Below, piece by piece: positions 5,160 through 8,327 of a stretch of DNA of 8,327 nt; the first letter of the stretch is position 1; each line of letters begins with the position of its first letter. Location: assembly GCA_017526725.1 (NCBI GenBank), contig JAFXRA010000005.1:1-8327 (forward strand), in the 5' to 3' direction. Source of the DNA: Candidatus Rifleibacteriota bacterium (GTDB lineage Bacteria > Riflebacteria > Ozemobacteria > Ozemobacterales > Ozemobacteraceae). A program made the position numbers and the translations under genes. The notes under the pieces are model-generated. The model was not told where the DNA came from and did no database searches. It saw only the letters and a program-made list of their open reading frames with translations.

Positions 5160-6695
5160 ATGATACGTTTTAGGCTTGTTGCTTCAATTATAGGATATTT
5201 AACAATGGGATTTATGCATATGATGTTTATTCCCGTGATTGTTTCTCTAATTAAGCATGAAAATAATTCTACTATAGCTTTTCTTATTACTGTTGCAGTG
5301 TGTTTTGTTCTTGGTAGAATAGCTATAGCCTTAGACAGAAAAGCTGAAATAGACGACCTTAACCGTATGGAAAGCCTGGCCGTCGTTGTTTTCGGATGGC
5401 TTGCGCTGGCTTTGCTGGGTTCCATACCCTATATGTTTTTTAAGATGAGCTTTATAGATTCTTTGTTTGAGTCTATGAGCGGTTTTACTACAACGGGGTC
5501 CACTATTCTTGCTGATTTTTCTATTTTAAACAGTTCAATGTTTTTTTATCGTGGTTTTACTCAGTGGATAGGCGGTATCGGCATATTGGTCATTTTCGTT
5601 GCTTTGCTGCCTCAGCTTGCAATTGCTGGCCGTCATTTATTCTTTGCGGAAGTTTCGGCTGAAAGCAAAGATAAGCTTAGTCCAAGAATAAAAGATACTG
5701 CCGGTCAGCTTTTAATATGGTACATACTTTTAACCCTGTTCTGCACTTTAGGGCTTTGGTTGTCGGGAATAAATCTTATTGAGTCTGCTACCAACGCCTT
5801 TGCGACTTTGGCGGCAGCGGGCTTTTCGCCAAATCCTGAAAGTATCGGAGGGTATCGTAACCCGGCTGCAGAATGGGTGATTATTATATTTATGTTTTTG
5901 GCAGGTGCAAACTTTGTTCTTCAGGTTAAAAGCGTAAAGAATTTCCTTGGAAGTATAAAGGCTAAGCTAGGTTCTGATAAAATGGCTAAAAACCACATTA
6001 CACCATGGGAAAGCATAAAAGGTTTTCTTTTTAACTCAGAACTTATTGCTTACATTTTTATAATAGTCGTTGCTGCGGCCATTATTACTCTTGTTTTGCT
6101 GCAAAAGTTTTATCCTGCAGGAACCAGCCCTATTTATGTTGTAAGGCAGTCGCTTTTTCAGTGTTTAAGTATTTTGACTACTACCGGGTCTGCTAGTTTT
6201 GATTATGAACAATGGCCTTTAGCGGCCAAGGGAATTTTGGCAATATTGATGTTCATTGGCGGTTGTTCTGGGTCTGCTGGCGGTGGAATGAAGGTTATAC
6301 GTATTGTTATTCTTGCCAAGTATTTCTGGAAAGTTCTTTTAAAGAATATTTATCCGGAAGCTGTGACAAGAATTAAACTAGATAACAGAACTTTGCGTGA
6401 AAGCGATATTCAGCCGATATTGAGCTTCTTCCTATTTTATATACTGGTTTTCTTTATAGGAGGAACAATAATCAGTATTCACGAAGCTAATTTTGTCGTT
6501 GGCTATTCTGGTTCTATTGCCTGTTTAGGAAATATTGGTCCTGGTTTTGAAGCAATCGGGCCTATGGGTAACTTCTTTGCCTGGCAGCCGTTGAGCAAGT
6601 TGGTTGCTATTTTCTTGATGTGGGCAGGCCGCCTCGAAGTTGTTGCGCTTCTCGTCTTCCTCCATCCGGAAGTATGGCGAGGCTCTCGTTGGTAA
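5160..6695 (+). CDS. trkH: Trk potassium uptake system membrane subunit TrkH, 3' end altered by an insertion
   Basis: TrkH is the potassium-translocating inner membrane subunit, with four M1-P-M2 repeats and about ten or more hydrophobic segments in 511 residues. The four pore loops and their filter glycines are visible: SGFTTTGST with G113, FATLAAAGFSPN with G221 (E. coli has AIGGFS), LTTTGSASF with G343, and CLGNIGPGF with G460. The GCSGSAGGGMK motif between pores 3 and 4 is conserved. The start has only a distant AGGA inside the end of trkA, so translation is probably coupled to trkA. The conserved core runs through GRLEVVALLVFLHPEVW (to W506). The final five residues, RGSRW, come from a 75-bp insertion that brings the stop codon. 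Without it the frame would read to a TGA at 6795-6797, giving a 520-residue protein. The core channel should be intact. Confidence 0.94.
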   Translation: MIRFRLVASIIGYLTMGFMHMMFIPVIVSLIKHENNSTIAFLITVAVCFVLGRIAIALDRKAEIDDLNRMESLAVVVFGWLALALLGSIPYMFFKMSFIDSLFESMSGFTTTGSTILADFSILNSSMFFYRGFTQWIGGIGILVIFVALLPQLAIAGRHLFFAEVSAESKDKLSPRIKDTAGQLLIWYILLTLFCTLGLWLSGINLIESATNAFATLAAAGFSPNPESIGGYRNPAAEWVIIIFMFLAGANFVLQVKSVKNFLGSIKAKLGSDKMAKNHITPWESIKGFLFNSELIAYIFIIVVAAAIITLVLLQKFYPAGTSPIYVVRQSLFQCLSILTTTGSASFDYEQWPLAAKGILAILMFIGGCSGSAGGGMKVIRIVILAKYFWKVLLKNIYPEAVTRIKLDNRTLRESDIQPILSFFLFYILVFFIGGTIISIHEANFVVGYSGSIACLGNIGPGFEAIGPMGNFFAWQPLSKLVAIFLMWAGRLEVVALLVFLHPEVWRGSRW

Positions 6696-6750
6696 GAGCC
6701 TCTGCTAGCTACGCTAGCAGCCCCCTACGACTCCGTCTCCGCTCTGATTA
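6676..6750. repeat. 75-bp GC-rich palindromic insertion in the 3' end of trkH
   Basis: GGCG occurs at 6676-6679 and again at 6751-6754, exactly 75 bases apart, like a short target-site duplication. The segment is about 60% GC (45 of 75 bases), against roughly 38% around it. It contains two perfect inverted repeats: GAGGCTCT (6679-6686) with AGAGCCTC (6695-6702), and CTGCTAGC (6702-6709) with GCTAGCAG (6713-6720). The trkH stop TAA (6693-6695) lies at the loop/stem junction of the first. Seventy-five is divisible by three, and the trkH frame stays open beyond this one stop as far as 6797. This resembles in-gene palindromic elements such as the Rickettsia RPEs in behaviour, but I do not recognise the sequence. 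Confidence 0.65.
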
Positions 6751-6797
6751 GGCGCTGGCTGGAAGAGTATCAGGCTGAGAAAGAACAGAATAATTGA
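6750..6797 (+). pseudogene. trkH: displaced original C-terminal tail of trkH
   Basis: In the trkH frame, past the inserted stop, the sequence reads RRWLEEYQAEKEQNN and then TGA (6795-6797). Removing 75 bases between the two GGCG copies joins W506 directly to RWLEEYQAEKEQNN. This charged hydrophilic tail fits the cytoplasmic C-terminus of a TrkH protein. It has no start codon of its own and is presumably no longer translated, except by stop readthrough. Confidence 0.6.
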
Positions 6798-6831
6798 GAG
6801 TTTAACAAATCGGAATTTGATGAGGTGGATT

Positions 6832-7206
6832 GTGAATAATAAAGAAATAGTTAAACATTTTTATGAGGATGTGGTTTCAAAAGACCTGATTGACGAGGCT
6901 ACGCATTTTCTATCAGCAGAGAATGTGGAAGAAATGTGTCAACATCTTATAGCTGTACGAAATACATATCCTGATTACACAATCAGTATCACCCGACAAT
7001 TTGAAGATGGCGAATATGTTGTTTCAGAGTTTGTCATGCGAGGCACTCATAGTGGTGAGTTTTTAGGAATAACGCCAACCAATAAGATCATAGAAATCAA
7101 AGGTGTAAATATAGATAAAATAGTAGATGGAAAAATTACCGAACATAGCGGAGTGGCAAACACTTTTGAAGCCTTTTGGGAAAATGGTTTGATTAAGTCA
7201 GTATGA
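6832..7206 (+). CDS. SnoaL-like / NTF2-fold small protein (putative ester cyclase family)
   Basis: This is a 124-residue soluble protein of the SnoaL-like (cystatin-type alpha+beta barrel, NTF2 superfamily) group. The opening NNKEIVKHFYEDVVSK and the stretch EFLGITPTNKIIEIKGVNI, followed by DKIVDGKITEH, match the family pattern (GxxPTxK, then a DGKIxEH strand). Members include polyketide cyclases and many proteins of unknown substrate, so no reaction can be assigned. I prefer the GTG start at 6832 because GAGG (6822-6825) lies 6 bases upstream and because the family start fits there. An in-frame ATG at 6820 would add four residues. The gene sits alone between the disrupted trkH end and a recombinase remnant, so it may be acquired cargo. 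Confidence 0.75.
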   Translation: MNNKEIVKHFYEDVVSKDLIDEATHFLSAENVEEMCQHLIAVRNTYPDYTISITRQFEDGEYVVSEFVMRGTHSGEFLGITPTNKIIEIKGVNIDKIVDGKITEHSGVANTFEAFWENGLIKSV

Positions 7207-7239
7207 CAAATTCCCGTTTGTAAATGAAAGGTTATGCGA

Positions 7240-7493
7240 ATGGCAAAACAGAAAAAGAAGAAGTTCGTACAGAACAATAATAACCTTGCGATAGCCTATT
7301 ACAGATACAGTTCTCATTCTCAGAACGACGCCAGTATTGACCAGCAACGTAAAGAGGCTCAGAAGTATGCCGAAGCCCACGGGTTCACGATTATCAAAGA
7401 GTATCCTGAGCCTGCTCTATCGGGTACTTCTGATGATCGTCCGCGCTGAGAGAGGACAATCAGATTCGCCCCGCAGCACTGATTGTCTGGAAG
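7240..7493 (+). pseudogene. large serine recombinase remnant (N-terminal catalytic domain, frameshifted)
   Basis: From the ATG at 7240 (GAAAGG at 7226-7231, 8 bases upstream; an ATG at 7234 is too close to it) 69 residues match the resolvase domain of serine recombinases. The catalytic motif is YYRYSS with Arg22 and Ser24, followed by SIDQQRKEAQKYAEAHGF and SGTSDDRP. Translation stops at TGA 7447-7449 directly after DRP-R. The homology resumes in another frame from 7446: LREDNQIRPAALIVWK, which is the normal continuation (family: RPxFQxML, then RPAALIVWKTDRLGR). The missing FQxM part implies a small out-of-frame deletion near 7443-7446. Homology ends at the AAG codon 7491-7493, where a GC-rich hairpin cluster begins. 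The DNA-binding and recombinase domains are absent, so the product cannot recombine DNA. Confidence 0.82.
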
Positions 7494-7494
7494 T

Positions 7495-7630
7495 CCCCCA
7501 GCAATGCTAAAGCATTTTGGGGGCGCATCTTGGTTGGTGGCACAGAAGATCTGCCCCCAGTTTAGCTGGGGGAAGTGGTTCCGTAGGAACCGAAAGGGGT
7601 CTTTTCCTAAAGCCCCTCCTTGAGGAGGGG
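7495..7630. repeat. cluster of four GC-rich hairpins at the broken end of the recombinase
   Basis: Four inverted repeats follow one another. CCCCCA (7495-7500)/TGGGGG (7518-7523) encloses AATGC/GCATT. CCCCCAG (7554-7560)/CTGGGGG (7566-7572) has a 5-base loop. GGTTCC (7577-7582)/GGAACC (7586-7591) has loop GTA. CCCCTCC (7613-7619)/GGAGGGG (7624-7630) has loop TTGA. None is followed by a proper T tract on the + strand, so they are unlikely to be simple terminators. The GC-rich block contrasts with the AT-rich surroundings and looks like miniature palindromic repeats inserted into, or replacing, the recombinase gene. The last hairpin and its GGGGTGG tail resemble widespread intergenic palindromes that I recall from other bacterial genomes. 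Confidence 0.7.
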
Positions 7631-7671
7631 AATTAAAGGGGTGGTGATCTAACCATAGTAAACCTTTGTTT

Positions 7672-7706
7672 AGCGACAGCGTATAACAAAATAGCGGACA
7701 GTCGCT
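7672..7706. repeat. short inverted repeat in the non-coding gap
   Basis: AGCGAC (7672-7677) and GTCGCT (7701-7706) are complementary across a 23-base spacer. The gap from the recombinase remnant (7493) to the promoter at 7748 holds only this and the hairpin cluster; I see no gene in it. Confidence 0.35.
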
Positions 7707-7747
7707 TGTTCGACCTTATTCTCCTCCGTGGTCAACACTAAATAGAA

Positions 7748-7776
7748 TTGACATATTGCAATTATTTATCTAAACT
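7748..7776 (+). promoter_or_regulatory. sigma-70 type promoter for the 7808 gene
   Basis: A perfect TTGACA (7748-7753) is followed after 17 bases by TAAACT (7771-7776), which matches 4 of 6 positions of TATAAT. It lies about 30 bases before the gene start, so the leader would be roughly 25 bases. Its position just after the mobile debris shows that a new transcription unit starts here. Confidence 0.65.
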
Positions 7777-7807
7777 TCAAAGCTAAGGATAAAACAAGGA
7801 GATTGAA

Positions 7808-8327
7808 ATGAGAAATTCAAAGTGGTTTAAACTTTTGGTTGTTCCGATAATATTAGGTTTTGTTATTGCAGTTCCTGCTTGGCTTATGGCTCAGGAAAAG
7901 CGAATAGAAACCGATAAGATAAATGTTTTCGCTGTTGTTTCTGAAAACATTCAGGACCAGGTTAAAATCGCTACTGTAGACCTTAAGATTACAGAAAATG
8001 TCGATACTTTTGCTTTAAAAGGCTATCAACAGCATTGCACTCTTTATATGACCGCTTATCCATTAGGCAGACAGAAACTTGTTGCTACTATCGTCAAAAG
8101 AATAGCAAACAACACAAAGCAGTTTTCTATTAATACCAAAGGTATTGAAATCGCAGCCAGCGACTGGCTGTTTATGGGCTTAGAAAACAACAAAGAACTT
8201 CAGGCACTTTGTGATGAAGTTGCTAACAGACTTGCTTTCTTAAGAGCCAAATCAGACTATGTTCCTGAATGGGCTAAGAGTATGCCTGCCAAAGTTGAAT
8301 GTATAAAGAAATATGGCAGTCCCAACG
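7808..8327 (+). CDS. exported protein of unknown function (partial, runs off the window)
   Basis: An open frame starts at the ATG 7808, with AAGGAG (7796-7801) 6 bases upstream, and continues without a stop to the window edge (173 codons visible). The first 28 residues look like a signal peptide: a basic start (MRNSKWFK), a hydrophobic core (LLVVPIILGFVIAV) and a likely signal peptidase I site at AWLMA before QE. An uncleaved membrane anchor is also possible. The exported part starts KRIETDKINVFAVVSENIQDQ, with a possible beta-rich stretch around VDLKITENVDTFAL, two scattered cysteines and no lipobox. I do not recognise the family. The codon use and AT-rich composition match the housekeeping genes, so it appears native rather than part of the mobile remnant. 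Confidence 0.8.
   Translation, partial: MRNSKWFKLLVVPIILGFVIAVPAWLMAQEKRIETDKINVFAVVSENIQDQVKIATVDLKITENVDTFALKGYQQHCTLYMTAYPLGRQKLVATIVKRIANNTKQFSINTKGIEIAASDWLFMGLENNKELQALCDEVANRLAFLRAKSDYVPEWAKSMPAKVECIKKYGSPN

Noticed and set aside
6693..6695. Sequencing error creating a false stop in trkH
   Set aside because: The stop lies inside a GC-rich palindromic block of 75 bases between direct GGCG copies, so an insertion explains it better than a point error, and the family core is already complete before it.
7538..7554. Sigma-54-type promoter TGGCAC...TGC that might be a target of the activator
   Set aside because: The GG to GC spacing is 12 bases instead of the required 10, it lies in the hairpin cluster, and no gene follows at a suitable distance.
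7495..7630. CRISPR array or clustered terminators
   Set aside because: The hairpins differ in sequence and no constant repeat with regular spacers exists. They also lack T tracts needed for intrinsic terminators.
7672..7735. Integron attC-like sequence (GCGTATAACAA followed by inverted pieces)
   Set aside because: The matching right-hand core GTTRRRY at the expected place is missing and the internal palindromes do not line up. There is no integrase or cassette array.

Overview
The window comes from a low-GC, AT-rich bacterial chromosome (about 38% GC by eye). It reads as ordinary housekeeping and signalling genes, almost all on the + strand, interrupted by short palindromic and heptamer repeats and by remnants of a mobile element. 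A sigma-54 activator, a ComFB protein, zinc-type L31 and flavin-dependent thymidylate synthase together point to an anaerobic or gut/sediment-type bacterium outside the well-studied model groups. I cannot fix the phylum; a deep-branching uncultured lineage such as Riflebacteria is possible but is only a guess. The decayed serine recombinase is of the type common in gut Firmicutes.

Region 1 (1-2082) is a tight operon behind a near-perfect sigma-70 promoter (TTGACA, 17 nt, TATTAT). It encodes a stand-alone sigma-54-dependent activator with no sensory domain, a ComFB-family four-cysteine protein, a STAS (anti-anti-sigma-like) protein and ribosomal protein L31. The first three look like a small signal-transduction module. 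A long, almost fully paired RNA hairpin (2101-2174) separates this operon from region 2.

Region 2 (2188-3424) holds thyX and an overlapping gene for an AroQ-type chorismate mutase domain fused to a short remnant resembling half of a prephenate dehydratase domain. It is followed by 317 bases without a gene, which carry imperfect heptanucleotide repeats. The largest array is seven direct heptads followed by five inverted heptads and sits just before trkA.

Region 3 (3742-6797) is trkA-trkH, the potassium uptake system: a two-RCK-unit regulatory subunit and its four-pore-loop membrane partner. The 3' end of trkH carries a 75-bp GC-rich palindromic insertion flanked by a 4-bp GGCG repeat. It adds an in-frame stop, and the original C-terminal tail is still readable in frame downstream.

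Region 4 (6832-7740) contains a SnoaL-like small protein gene, a serine recombinase pseudogene with a small internal deletion, and a cluster of four GC-rich hairpins that ends the recombinase homology. Region 5 (7748 to the window edge) starts a new transcription unit with its own promoter and a strong ribosome binding site; it encodes a secreted or membrane-anchored protein that I do not recognise and that runs off the end of the window.
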